Below, piece after piece: positions 1 through 8,263 of a stretch of DNA of 64,000 bases. A program made the position numbers and the translations under genes. The number at the start of each line of letters is the position of its first letter. Within the stretch, counting starts at the first letter, position 1. Where the stretch lies: the NCBI RefSeq assembly GCF_003730195.1, contig NZ_QWGG01000001.1, positions 620,001 to 684,000 of the forward strand, read 5' to 3'. The stretch is from Halosimplex salinum. Its GTDB lineage: Archaea > Halobacteriota > Halobacteria > Halobacteriales > Haloarculaceae. The notes beneath the pieces were generated by a model. That model saw only the letters and a list, made by a program, of their open reading frames with translations, was not told where the DNA came from and did not search any database.

Positions 1-336
1 CTGCGCGCCGCGGTCGACATCGACCGCTTCCGCTTCGGCAGCGCCGTCGCGCTCGGCGTGCTCCCGCTCTCGATCTTCGGGCTCGTCCCCGGCGACGCGC
101 CCCTCGCACTGGCCGTCCTCGGCGTGACCGCCCTGTTCGCCTTCGATCCCGACGGCGCGCGCGAGTACGACGTCGTCCCCGGTGACACGCCGGACGACGC
201 CGCTGTCGCCGACGGCGGCGACGTCGAGGACGCAAGCGGCGACGAAGCCGATGCCGAGGACTCGGAGTCCGAATCCGTCCCCGGCCGCGTCTCCAACTAC
301 GTCACCACCGACGACGAACGCGCGCCGTGGCTGTGA
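1..336 (+). CDS. C-terminal part of a membrane protein (5' end outside window)
   Basis: The reading frame is open from the first base of the window to a TGA at 334-336, so the start lies upstream. The visible 111 residues begin with a short polar stretch (DIDRFRFG), continue through about 40 hydrophobic residues that could form one or two membrane segments, and end in a long Asp/Glu/Ser-rich cytoplasmic-type tail finishing in DDERAPWL. Such acidic tails are usual in haloarchaea. I do not recognise the family and assign no function. What follows is an unrelated small gene on the same strand after a gap of about 90 bases. Confidence 0.7.
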   Translation: MRAAVDIDRFRFGSAVALGVLPLSIFGLVPGDAPLALAVLGVTALFAFDPDGAREYDVVPGDTPDDAAVADGGDVEDASGDEADAEDSESESVPGRVSNYVTTDDERAPWL

Positions 337-429
337 GTCGGTGAATTCGACTTCCGTTCTTCGGACGTAGCGACCCGATCCTCAGCCGTGAGTGGAAGGG
401 CTTTAGCGGGGGCGCGGCCATGCAACGGT

Positions 430-660
430 ATGGCAGACAATCGCGTCGTGCAGGGGCGGATGGTCACGCCCAAGAGCCTCGCGGAACTCATCGAGGGCGA
501 ATCGGTCATGGACGCCGAAGCCATCGAGGACGCAGACCGGGAGTGTCCCGAGTGCGCCGGCGACGTCCTCGAAGTCGGCTACATGCCCGGCGTCACGTCG
601 TTCGTGACCGGCTACAAGTGCCAGGACTGCGACTGGTCCGCGATCGAAGACGACGACTGA
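430..660 (+). CDS. Small zinc-ribbon protein (DUF5795-like)
   Basis: A 76-residue acidic protein starting MADNRVVQGRMVTPKSLAEL. Two CxxC knuckles, CPEC and CQDC, are separated by about 24 residues and should bind one zinc. The family resembles the small haloarchaeal proteins called DUF5795, whose function is unknown. An in-frame ATG at 388 exists, but I chose 430 because the conserved-looking part begins there and the upstream residues are low quality. A pyrimidine- and T-rich stretch (CCCCTTTAG) follows the stop, just before the tRNA gene. Confidence 0.8.
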   Translation: MADNRVVQGRMVTPKSLAELIEGESVMDAEAIEDADRECPECAGDVLEVGYMPGVTSFVTGYKCQDCDWSAIEDDD

Positions 661-714
661 ACGCCAGAGACCGAAACCCCTTTAGTGGGATTGGGCTTAC
701 CGATGCATGCAGGC

Positions 715-890
715 GGGGTCGTGGCCAAGTCCGGCATGGCGACTGACTCCAGAGGCAACGCGCCCGGGACGACACTCCAGCTGATATACTGAACGGGTCG
801 GCTGATCACTGACCCTGTGATGACCCTCTGGGGTTCCGAGGCGCAACCGGAGATATCAGTCGATCGGGGGTTCAAATCCCTCCGACCCCA
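715..890 (+). tRNA. tRNA-Trp (CCA anticodon) with intron
   Basis: The acceptor strands GGGGTCG (715-721) and CGACCCC (883-889) pair perfectly, with discriminator A890. The D arm, the anticodon stem ACTGA/TCAGT, the loop CTCCAGA with anticodon CCA at 749-751, and the T arm GGGGG-TTCAAAT-CCCTC are all present. The anticodon loop is interrupted after position 37 by an intron of about 102 bases, which gives a mature tRNA of about 74 nucleotides. CCA is not encoded. In haloarchaea the tRNA-Trp precursor is known to carry such an intron, removed by the splicing endonuclease at a bulge-helix-bulge. A promoter-like GGGCTTACC lies about 20-25 bases upstream. Confidence 0.95.
753..854 (+). ncRNA. tRNA-Trp intron, probable box C/D methylation guide
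   Basis: The intron lies between tRNA positions 37 and 38. It contains a box C-like GTGATGA at 817-823 and several box D-like CTGA tetramers (781, 789, 802, 809). Right after the C box, CCTCTGG (825-831) is complementary to CCAGAGG (749-755), which spans the anticodon and the 5' splice site. In Haloferax volcanii the equivalent intron is known to guide 2'-O-methylation of the tRNA-Trp precursor at C34 and U39. That function is inferred here from position and box elements. The exact intron ends may shift by one base. Confidence 0.8.
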
Positions 891-1018
891 TACTTCTGCG
901 CCGAACTACGACGGCGAGCACCTCGTGTGCTCGCCAGTCGTGAGGCGCGACGGATGTCTCGGTGGGATTTGAACCACGCGAGTCGGAGCGCGAACGAAGT
1001 GAGCGACCGTCTCGCGGT

Positions 1019-1046
1019 CGGGTGAAAATCCACTCCGACCCCATAC
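1019..1046 (+). repeat. Duplicated 3' end of tRNA-Trp (possible attachment-site scar)
   Basis: The 13 bases CTCCGACCCCATA at 1033-1045 repeat the end of the tRNA gene at 880-892 exactly, and the bases before them (GGGTGAAAATC) resemble the T-arm GGGTTCAAATC. A T-arm-like block in the opposite orientation (GGTGGGATTTGAACC) lies at 961-975. tRNA 3' ends are standard integration sites for archaeal tyrosine recombinases, so this looks like the remains of an integrated element. No integrase is visible in the 130 bases between the copies. Confidence 0.6.
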
Positions 1047-1121
1047 CGTATTTAAACCTTCCTTAGAATCTCCTCTGTATCCCGTCGGTGCCCACAGGCC
1101 AACCCAAAACGCTCTACCCGT

Positions 1122-1505
1122 TCAGTCACTGAACTCTTCGAGAACCGTCCTGATAGAGCGCTCTACTTCCCTGAACTCGTCGAGACTGAGCGGGTCGGTC
1201 GTCACGAACACGCCGTGGTCGCCGACAATGGTCCTCGTGATAGAGCCCCACTCGAAGACGCGAATGGTGAACTGGTACTCACCGAGTTCAGTCTCGTCGT
1301 AGGTCTGCTGGGAGGTGAACCCGAGTCGTTCGTTCGCGACGAACGGTTCCAGGTCGGCGTCCTGTTCCAGGTCGCTCCGGAGGTACAACTGCTCGTAATC
1401 GTCGGCGGTGAAGTACGTGATACTACGGACGTCGTCGCCGATCGCGGTTCGAGAGACGCTGACGAGTTCCGATTCGAGTTCGGCCAGATCTTCGGACGAT
1501 CGCAT
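1122..1505 (-). CDS. Small haloarchaeal protein (DUF7522-like)
   Basis: A 127-residue soluble acidic protein starting MRSSEDLAELESELVSVSRT. The central stretch (SITYFTADDYEQLYLRSDL, then NERLGF and GEYQFTIRVFEWG) is typical of a small haloarchaeal family of unknown function that I recall as DUF7522. There is no signal peptide and no membrane segment. The frame stays open further upstream, but those residues are Cys/Pro-rich and unlike the family, so the ATG at 1505 is preferred. Transcription runs toward the tRNA-Trp locus. Confidence 0.75.
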   Translation of the reverse strand: MRSSEDLAELESELVSVSRTAIGDDVRSITYFTADDYEQLYLRSDLEQDADLEPFVANERLGFTSQQTYDETELGEYQFTIRVFEWGSITRTIVGDHGVFVTTDPLSLDEFREVERSIRTVLEEFSD

Positions 1506-1685
1506 GGCAGACGGTACGGAACATGGCTGTAAATCATCACTTGCCAGTGGGTTACCAGTCGCACACGCGACGCGTCCGGGTCCGAGACACACCGAGCATC
1601 CCCACATCGCGGTTCGAGACGCCGTCGACTCGGGGTCTGGAACGCGGGAATTTTTGTACGAAGACTACAGTGACGTAGCAAGTAG

Positions 1686-2240
1686 ATGGCCAGTAGCGCG
1701 TGGCGGCGATTTCGTCGGAACTTCTTCAGCGTGCTGTGGATAGTCCTCGTTCTCGCTCTCACCCGTCTCAAGAACGCCCTCACCGTGGTCGGACTCGGGG
1801 TCGCCGCGGTCTATCTCTGGCAGTTCGCGGGCGTCCTCGTCCAGTTGAACCTCGTGGCGGCCGGTTCGAACCTCGCCATCGCGGTCGGGGCGCTGTTCGG
1901 CAGTGCACTGAGTTTCTTCGGGAGACCCGGCCGCGGTATCGTCGCGTTCGTGCTCGTCGTCGCGGCAGTCGGCGGTGGTGGCGCCGTTGTAGCGTCCGAG
2001 GGCGACCTCGCCACGCAGTTCGACAACCCGCTGGAGTCCGAGGGGGCCGAGACGCCGCCGGAACCCACACCGGAGACGGACCGCTCCGAACGGTCCGGCG
2101 AGTCGTCCGGGTACAGCGGTGACTACGACTGCGACGACTTCTCGTCGCAACGGGCCGCACAGGAAGTGTACGAGGAGTCGAACGGGGCACACGGGCTAGA
2201 CGGCGACGGTGACGGCGTGGCCTGCGAACATCTTCCGTAA
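1686..2240 (+). CDS. Membrane protein with C-terminal excalibur (calcium-binding-like) domain
   Basis: A 184-residue protein. The basic N-terminus (RRFRRN) is followed by three or more hydrophobic segments at about residues 14-30, 33-54 and 58-80, then one at about 85-102. A Pro/Thr/Ser-rich linker leads to a C-terminal excalibur domain: [13 protein letters not shown], then [13 protein letters not shown] at the very end. Excalibur domains have a DxDxDGxxCE core resembling a calcium-binding loop and are found in surface and nuclease-like proteins. The domain probably faces outside the cell. The gene stands alone between minus-strand genes. The function is unknown. Confidence 0.8.
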   Translation: MASSAWRRFRRNFFSVLWIVLVLALTRLKNALTVVGLGVAAVYLWQFAGVLVQLNLVAAGSNLAIAVGALFGSALSFFGRPGRGIVAFVLVVAAVGGGGAVVASEGDLATQFDNPLESEGAETPPEPTPETDRSERSGESSGYSGDYDCDDFSSQRAAQEVYEESNGAHGLDGDGDGVACEHLP

Positions 2241-2271
2241 TCGGCCGCAGGATTCGAGCGCCCGTCGACCG

Positions 2272-3138
2272 TCACCCCAGCCACACGCTCGCGAAGGAGT
2301 CGAAGTACTCCTCGCCAGTGTCCACGAGCACGTGCTCCCCGCCCAGCCCGGTCACCCGGTTCTTCACTTCGTCGACGTGCGCGTCGAGGCGCGACCGATA
2401 CGAGTCGGCCAGTGACTGACTGAAGTACGAGCGGCGGGTCGTCTCCGTCTCCGGGTCGGCGAACAGCGCGTCCCCGACCACGTCGGGGTCACGCTCCTCC
2501 GGCGCCACGACCCGAACTACGAGCACGTCCACGTCGTTCCGAGCGAGCGCCGACACCCCGGATTCGATCGCCTCGGGTTCGGCCAGGCAGTCGGTCACCA
2601 GCACCACCAGCGACCGCGAGCGGATCTGGTCGGCGTAGGCCGAGAGGACGGTCTCGAAGTCCACCTCGCCCTCGGGCCCTAACCCGTTGATCTGGTCGAT
2701 GAGCGCCAGCACTTCCCCGCGATTCGAGCGGCCGGTGTCCAGCCGATTCACGCGCTCGCCGATCGTCGAGAAGCGGAAGTCGTTGTGCTCCTCGGCGGTG
2801 AGATAGCAGAAGCCGAGTCCGATCTTCGCGCCGTACTCGAACTTGTGGACGTTCCCCCGGCCGTAGTCCATCGACGCGCTGGAGTCGAGGAGCGTGTGGA
2901 CGGTCAGATTTCGCTCCTCCTCGAACTGCTTGATGTAGTACTCCTCGGTGCGGGCGAACAGTTTCCAGTCGATCAGGCGCGTGTCGTCGCCGGGGGAGTA
3001 CCGGCGGTAGTCGCTGAAGGTCAGCCCCTCACCCACTCGGGGCGACTGCTGTTCGCCCTGGCGGACAGCGGCGGTCTCGCGGTCCAGCGCCGCGTCGAAG
3101 CGGTCTAGTTCGTCGAGGAAGCCCGGATGTATCGTCAC
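2272..3138 (-). CDS. DUF58 (VWA-like) protein, partner of MoxR
   Basis: A 288-residue protein and the last gene of a six-gene operon. It has the DUF58 signature around residues 40-80 (YSPGDDTRLIDWKLFAR, then YIKQFEEERN), followed by a von Willebrand A-like region with DSSASMDYG as a probable metal site. The family is almost always encoded beside a MoxR AAA+ ATPase, and the pair is thought to assemble or activate protein complexes, often metal-dependent ones. The start is a GTG three bases after the moxR stop, so translation is probably coupled. No membrane segment is seen, so the protein is cytoplasmic. Confidence 0.9.
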   Translation of the reverse strand: MTIHPGFLDELDRFDAALDRETAAVRQGEQQSPRVGEGLTFSDYRRYSPGDDTRLIDWKLFARTEEYYIKQFEEERNLTVHTLLDSSASMDYGRGNVHKFEYGAKIGLGFCYLTAEEHNDFRFSTIGERVNRLDTGRSNRGEVLALIDQINGLGPEGEVDFETVLSAYADQIRSRSLVVLVTDCLAEPEAIESGVSALARNDVDVLVVRVVAPEERDPDVVGDALFADPETETTRRSYFSQSLADSYRSRLDAHVDEVKNRVTGLGGEHVLVDTGEEYFDSFASVWLG

Positions 3139-3141
3139 GGC

Positions 3142-4101
<960 letters not shown>

Positions 4102-4122
4102 GGGTGGTGGGTCTCAGGGCGG

Positions 4123-5091
4123 TCAGTTCTCGTCAGCGGCGTCGTCCGCGTCGTCGCGCTCCTGGTCGCGGATGCGGCGGTTGTACTCGCGGACGAGGTC
4201 GGCGTCCTCGACCTGGTCGGGGCCGGCGAACTCCGCCTGCTGGCTGTCGACGCCGCTCGAACTCCCGTCGCTCCCGCCGCTCCGCTCGCGGTCCGGGAAG
4301 GTCCGCTCCTCGTCGACGTCGCGCCCGCCGCCGGTCGACTCGAGTTCCGCCGTCTGGTTGTCCTCGCCCGCCGACACCTCCTCGCGGTCGCCGAGCACGC
4401 GTTCGCCGTCACGCAGGCCGGTGTACTCCTCCGGTTCCCCGGTCCCGCCGTCGGTCGCGGGCTCCGGCCGGTCGAACAGCGCCACGTCGACGACGGCGAC
4501 CTGGACGGTCGCGAGACTCAGCGCGACGGCCACGACGGTCACCGCGCCCAGCCGCCCGACGTTCACGAGTCCGAACGCCGAACTCGTCCGCAGGTCCGCC
4601 AGCACCTCGGCGTAGAGCCGGCGGGCCATCCGCGACTCGGCGTCGTCCTCGACGGCGTCCCGGGCGGTCCGCAGCTTCTCGGCGACCTGCGGGTTGACCG
4701 CCTCGAACTGTTCGACGAGGGGGTCGCGCACTCGCAGGCCGACCGCGAGCGCGAACGCGAGCGCGCCGACGGCGACCGCCACCGTCGCCGACCCGGGGAT
4801 CCCGGCGGCGCCCAGGTCCCGTCCGATCGCGTCACCGACGGGGCCGGTCACGCTCGACGGGACCGAGATCCGCTCCGGGAGCCACGCCGGGCCGAGCGCC
4901 GACAGCACGAGATTCGCGCCGAGGAAGACGGCCACGGCTTCGACGACACCGACCGTGACGGCCGCTTTCCACCCTTCGCGGCGGATCTCCGTGATCGCTC
5001 GCTCCATCCGATCGCGGGAGTCGTCCGGGTCGTGAGGGGCGTCCGTGTCTCGTGCGACGCCGCCGCCGGCAGCCGGCGTGTCGTCGCTCAT
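4123..5091 (-). CDS. Haloarchaeal membrane protein of the MoxR operon
   Basis: A 322-residue protein with a disordered, acidic N-terminus and membrane segments at about residues 40-66, 85-112 and 165-190. It ends in a long, highly charged C-terminal tail of more than 110 residues rich in Asp, Glu, Gly and Ser. The ATG at 5091 overlaps the stop codon of the upstream coiled-coil gene (ATGA), which fixes the start and indicates coupled translation. I do not recognise a characterised family. Because it sits between the coiled-coil protein and MoxR, it may anchor or scaffold the MoxR/VWA complex at the membrane. That is inference. Confidence 0.8.
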   Translation of the reverse strand: MSDDTPAAGGGVARDTDAPHDPDDSRDRMERAITEIRREGWKAAVTVGVVEAVAVFLGANLVLSALGPAWLPERISVPSSVTGPVGDAIGRDLGAAGIPGSATVAVAVGALAFALAVGLRVRDPLVEQFEAVNPQVAEKLRTARDAVEDDAESRMARRLYAEVLADLRTSSAFGLVNVGRLGAVTVVAVALSLATVQVAVVDVALFDRPEPATDGGTGEPEEYTGLRDGERVLGDREEVSAGEDNQTAELESTGGGRDVDEERTFPDRERSGGSDGSSSGVDSQQAEFAGPDQVEDADLVREYNRRIRDQERDDADDAADEN

Positions 5092-5900
5092 CCGTGCCCC
5101 TCGCACGCGGTCTCGTTCCGGTTATCGGGGTCCGAACAGAGAGTGTTCAGGTCGGACTCGAGATCGCTGATCGTCTGGTTCTTGCTGTCCAGTCTCGCTC
5201 TGAGAGAGCGGATCTGGTCGTCGCGCTCCGCGAGGGTCTCTTCGAGGTTCTGGACCTCGTTCTCGAGTTCGCCGACGCGTTCCTCCTCGTTCTCTAGCTC
5301 GGTCTGGAGGCTGCTCACGTTGGACTCCAGTTCGTTTATTCGGGCGTCGCGCTCCGCGAGCCTGCCCTCGAGTTCGTCGATCCGGTCTTCCGTGTTCGCC
5401 AGGTCCGTTTCGAGGGTGTCCACCCGGCTACGGAGGTCGCTGACGGTCGACTGGAGTTCGTCGCGCTCGTCTCGCAGGTCCGACACCTGCGTCTCGAGCT
5501 CGTCTCGCCGCTGTTCGAGGGCGCCGACCTCGGATTCGAGGCGGGAGACGTTCTCCCGCGCGTCCGAGAGGAGTCGGCGCGTGCGGGTCAACTGCGCTTC
5601 GGTGGCGTTGAGCTGGCGCTCCGTCCGGTTGAGTTCCGCGGCGACCTGGTCGACGTCCTGCGTGCGCGTGTCGAGCCTGCTCCGCGTCTGGTTGAGCTGT
5701 GATCGGGTCTGTTCAAGCTGCGTCCGGGTCTGGTTCAGTTCGTCGGTCAGTTGCGTTCTCTCCGTGCGGAGGTCGTCGTTCTGTGACCGGAGCTGCTCGG
5801 CCGAGTCCTGGTAGAAGACGGTCGCTCCCGCGGCGCCGGCGACGGTGAGGACGAGGAGGGCGACCAGTCCGAGACTGATGTTACGGCCGACTGCGCTCAT
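5088..5900 (-). CDS. Membrane-anchored coiled-coil protein
   Basis: A 270-residue protein. After a short MSAVGRN start, one hydrophobic segment (residues 8-28, LGLVALLVLTVAGAAGATVF) acts as signal anchor. Almost all the rest is a long coiled coil rich in Gln, Asn, Glu, Arg and Leu, with repeated LNQTRTQLEQTRSQ-type heptads, predicted to be about 30 nm of continuous helix. The end is a short DPDNRNETACEGHG tail with two Cys residues. Numerous N-x-T sequons suit an extracytoplasmic, N-glycosylated stalk. Both ends overlap neighbouring genes by four bases (ATGA at 5897-5900 and 5088-5091), so it belongs firmly to the MoxR operon. Confidence 0.85.
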   Translation of the reverse strand: MSAVGRNISLGLVALLVLTVAGAAGATVFYQDSAEQLRSQNDDLRTERTQLTDELNQTRTQLEQTRSQLNQTRSRLDTRTQDVDQVAAELNRTERQLNATEAQLTRTRRLLSDARENVSRLESEVGALEQRRDELETQVSDLRDERDELQSTVSDLRSRVDTLETDLANTEDRIDELEGRLAERDARINELESNVSSLQTELENEEERVGELENEVQNLEETLAERDDQIRSLRARLDSKNQTISDLESDLNTLCSDPDNRNETACEGHG

Positions 5901-8263
5901 GGGAGACCACTCGTCAGTGACGTGCGACCGCGGTACACTTGAACTCGCCGGACGATCACTTCGGTTGAGAAGACGACGAACGCGCCCAGCAACGCGACCC
6001 AGCCCCACGCGTCTCGCACCGTGCGGACGCGCGTCGACTGCTCGCGTGCCAGTCGCGCGATCGCCGCCCCCTCGTCGGGAGCGAACTCCCGGCCGCCGGT
6101 CAGGTCGACCAGCCGCTCCAGGTCGGGTTCGACGCCGAGGCGACCGTACTCCACGGGGTAGTTGACGGCGTAGCTCGTGTCGAGGGTCTCGTGGTAGCCG
6201 GCCGTCCGCGGGGTGAACTCACCTCGGTAGGTCCGCTCGGCGATCTGTCGGAAGCTGACGTTGTCGACGCTCGGGCGTTCGTCGCCGCGGTAGGTCAGCG
6301 TCGCCGGAGTCCCGACGCGGGCGTCGCTCACGTCGGTCACGCCGGTCCGGGTCCGCTCGGGGTCGCCGATGGCGTAGTTGACCGACTTCGTCACGACGAG
6401 CGAGTCGGGCTCCTCCAGCAGGCCGTCGAGCCCGCCGTCCTCGCCGTAGGCGGTGATCGAGACGACCCGCCCGAGGCCGAACCGCCAGGAGGCGATGGCG
6501 GGCGTCCCGTCGGCGGTCGCGACCTGGTAGTCCGCGCCCGCCTTGACCGCGACCTCGTTGGCCTGCGAGGGGTTCGCGGTCAGCGTCACGCCGCTCGTGA
6601 TGAACGTGTTCTGCTTGACGACGGTGAGGTTCTGGCCGCGGAACTGCCGCGAGCTCCCCCCGAACAGCAGTCGGAGGCGGCTCGTCTCGTCGGCGGCGTA
6701 GTACGAACCGCCCGACCGCTCGGCGATGCGCTGGAGGGTGTCCTCGTTCACGTCGTCGCCCGCGCCGACGGTGATCACCCGGACGCCCTGCCGGCCCAGC
6801 TGGCTGGCGACGGCGGCGGGCCGCTCGGGGTCGTCCCTGCCGTCGCTCAGCAGGATGATCGTCCCGGGGTTGTCCCCGAGCATCTCGTCCGCGCCGAGGA
6901 GTCCGTTGGCGACGTTCGTCCCGCCGCGTGTCGTCTGGAGGCGACGGATCCGTTCGGCCACTTCCTCGCGGACCTCGCCGAGCTGGCGGCGGTCGGCGAT
7001 CCGGTAGGGCTCGCCGCCGAACGCGACGACGCCGACCTGGTTCCGGTCGCCGAGCTGGTCCAGCACGTCGAGCGCGATGCCTTTCTGCGTCGCGAGCCCC
7101 TCCTCGGCGCTCCCGGAGATGTCGACGAGCAGCACGATGTTGGTCTGCCCGCCCGTCGCGTTGCCCATCCTGACCGGGAGCATCGAGGCGATGGGCGACT
7201 CCTCGTAGCCGCCCTGCTGGTAGGCGTTGTCGCCGCCGACGGTCACCAGTCCGCCGCCGTCGATGACGTGCTCCTGGAGCGCGCTGACGTTGCCCAGTTG
7301 TGACGCCGGCGTGTCCTGGACGACGACCGCGGCGTAGTCGTCGAGGTCGTCCGGGACCGCCGTCGCGTTCGTCACGTTGTACAGCGACCCGAGGTAGCTC
7401 TGCAGGGGGTAGTCGCCGCCCGCGACGTACAGCAGGTCGGGCTTCTCGACGACGCGCACGTCGTGGTAGTACACGTCGTTGCGCTCGTAGACGTCGTCTC
7501 CCTCGACCCGCGCGGTCACCCGGTGGTCACCGACCGACTCGAAGGTGTGCTCGACGGAGACGGCCTCTCCGGCGGCGACGTCCGCCTCGCGGACTTCCTC
7601 CCCGTCGACCTCGACCGTTACCGGCACGGACTCGTCGGCCTCGACGCCCGCGAGCGAGACGACGAACTCCGTCGAGAGGCCGACGCTCGCGGTCGACGGG
7701 CCGGCGACGGAGACGGCGCGCTCGGTCCGTTCGGGCGAGAGTTCGACGGCGCTGACGGTCGCGTTCAGCGCCTGCGCGTCCTCGGCGGCGACGGCGAGGC
7801 TCCGTCCGCCGGTCACCTGCCCGTCGGAGACGACGACGACCGTCCCGTTCTCCCGGAGGTTGGCCGCGACGCCGTCGCCGATCCGCGAGTCGTCGCCGCT
7901 GGCGACGGTCGCCGTGGTGACCGGGACGCCGGCGCTCTCGACGTCGTCGACGAGGTCGTCTGTCGCGTTCGGGAACACGCCCATGCTCGCCGACTCGTCG
8001 GCCAGCATCGTCACACGCGGTTCCCCCGGCGTCTCCCGCGTCTGGACCGTGTACGGCCCCATCGCCCCGGCGACGAGGAGGACGACGACGAGGACGCGGC
8101 TCGCGAACAGGAGCCGCCGGCTCCGTCGCGACGCGGAGCGCGACCCACCATCCCCGCGGAATATCAGGTACGCGAGCAGCGCCACCGCCACGGGCAGGGC
8201 CGCGAGCGGCCAGAGCTGTTCGACCCCGACCGTGAGCCCGTCCAGCGAGTAGGAGACGGACAT
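5897..8263 (-). CDS. Membrane VWA-domain protein with amidotransferase-like region
   Basis: A 788-residue protein. Membrane segments lie near residues 17-37 and 50-70, then a CARDB-like beta-sandwich region. A GATase1-like stretch around residues 270-370 follows (LLYVAGGDYPLQSYL, VTVGGDNAYQ). The VWA domain spans about 375-560, with the metal-binding DISGS, TRGGTN and LLSDGRDD. A last membrane helix sits near the C-terminus (WVALLGAFVVFSTEVIV). This is the layout of BatB-like proteins found with MoxR. The ATG at 8263 shares a base with the upstream stop; a GTG one codon earlier is also possible. Confidence 0.88.
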   Translation of the reverse strand: MSVSYSLDGLTVGVEQLWPLAALPVAVALLAYLIFRGDGGSRSASRRSRRLLFASRVLVVVLLVAGAMGPYTVQTRETPGEPRVTMLADESASMGVFPNATDDLVDDVESAGVPVTTATVASGDDSRIGDGVAANLRENGTVVVVSDGQVTGGRSLAVAAEDAQALNATVSAVELSPERTERAVSVAGPSTASVGLSTEFVVSLAGVEADESVPVTVEVDGEEVREADVAAGEAVSVEHTFESVGDHRVTARVEGDDVYERNDVYYHDVRVVEKPDLLYVAGGDYPLQSYLGSLYNVTNATAVPDDLDDYAAVVVQDTPASQLGNVSALQEHVIDGGGLVTVGGDNAYQQGGYEESPIASMLPVRMGNATGGQTNIVLLVDISGSAEEGLATQKGIALDVLDQLGDRNQVGVVAFGGEPYRIADRRQLGEVREEVAERIRRLQTTRGGTNVANGLLGADEMLGDNPGTIILLSDGRDDPERPAAVASQLGRQGVRVITVGAGDDVNEDTLQRIAERSGGSYYAADETSRLRLLFGGSSRQFRGQNLTVVKQNTFITSGVTLTANPSQANEVAVKAGADYQVATADGTPAIASWRFGLGRVVSITAYGEDGGLDGLLEEPDSLVVTKSVNYAIGDPERTRTGVTDVSDARVGTPATLTYRGDERPSVDNVSFRQIAERTYRGEFTPRTAGYHETLDTSYAVNYPVEYGRLGVEPDLERLVDLTGGREFAPDEGAAIARLAREQSTRVRTVRDAWGWVALLGAFVVFSTEVIVRRVQVYRGRTSLTSGLP

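Noticed and set aside
856-1044. Minus-strand frame starting MGSEWIF and containing SMGSEGFEPPID
   Set aside because: It overlaps the tRNA-Trp gene and is the usual false protein read from tRNA antisense sequence.
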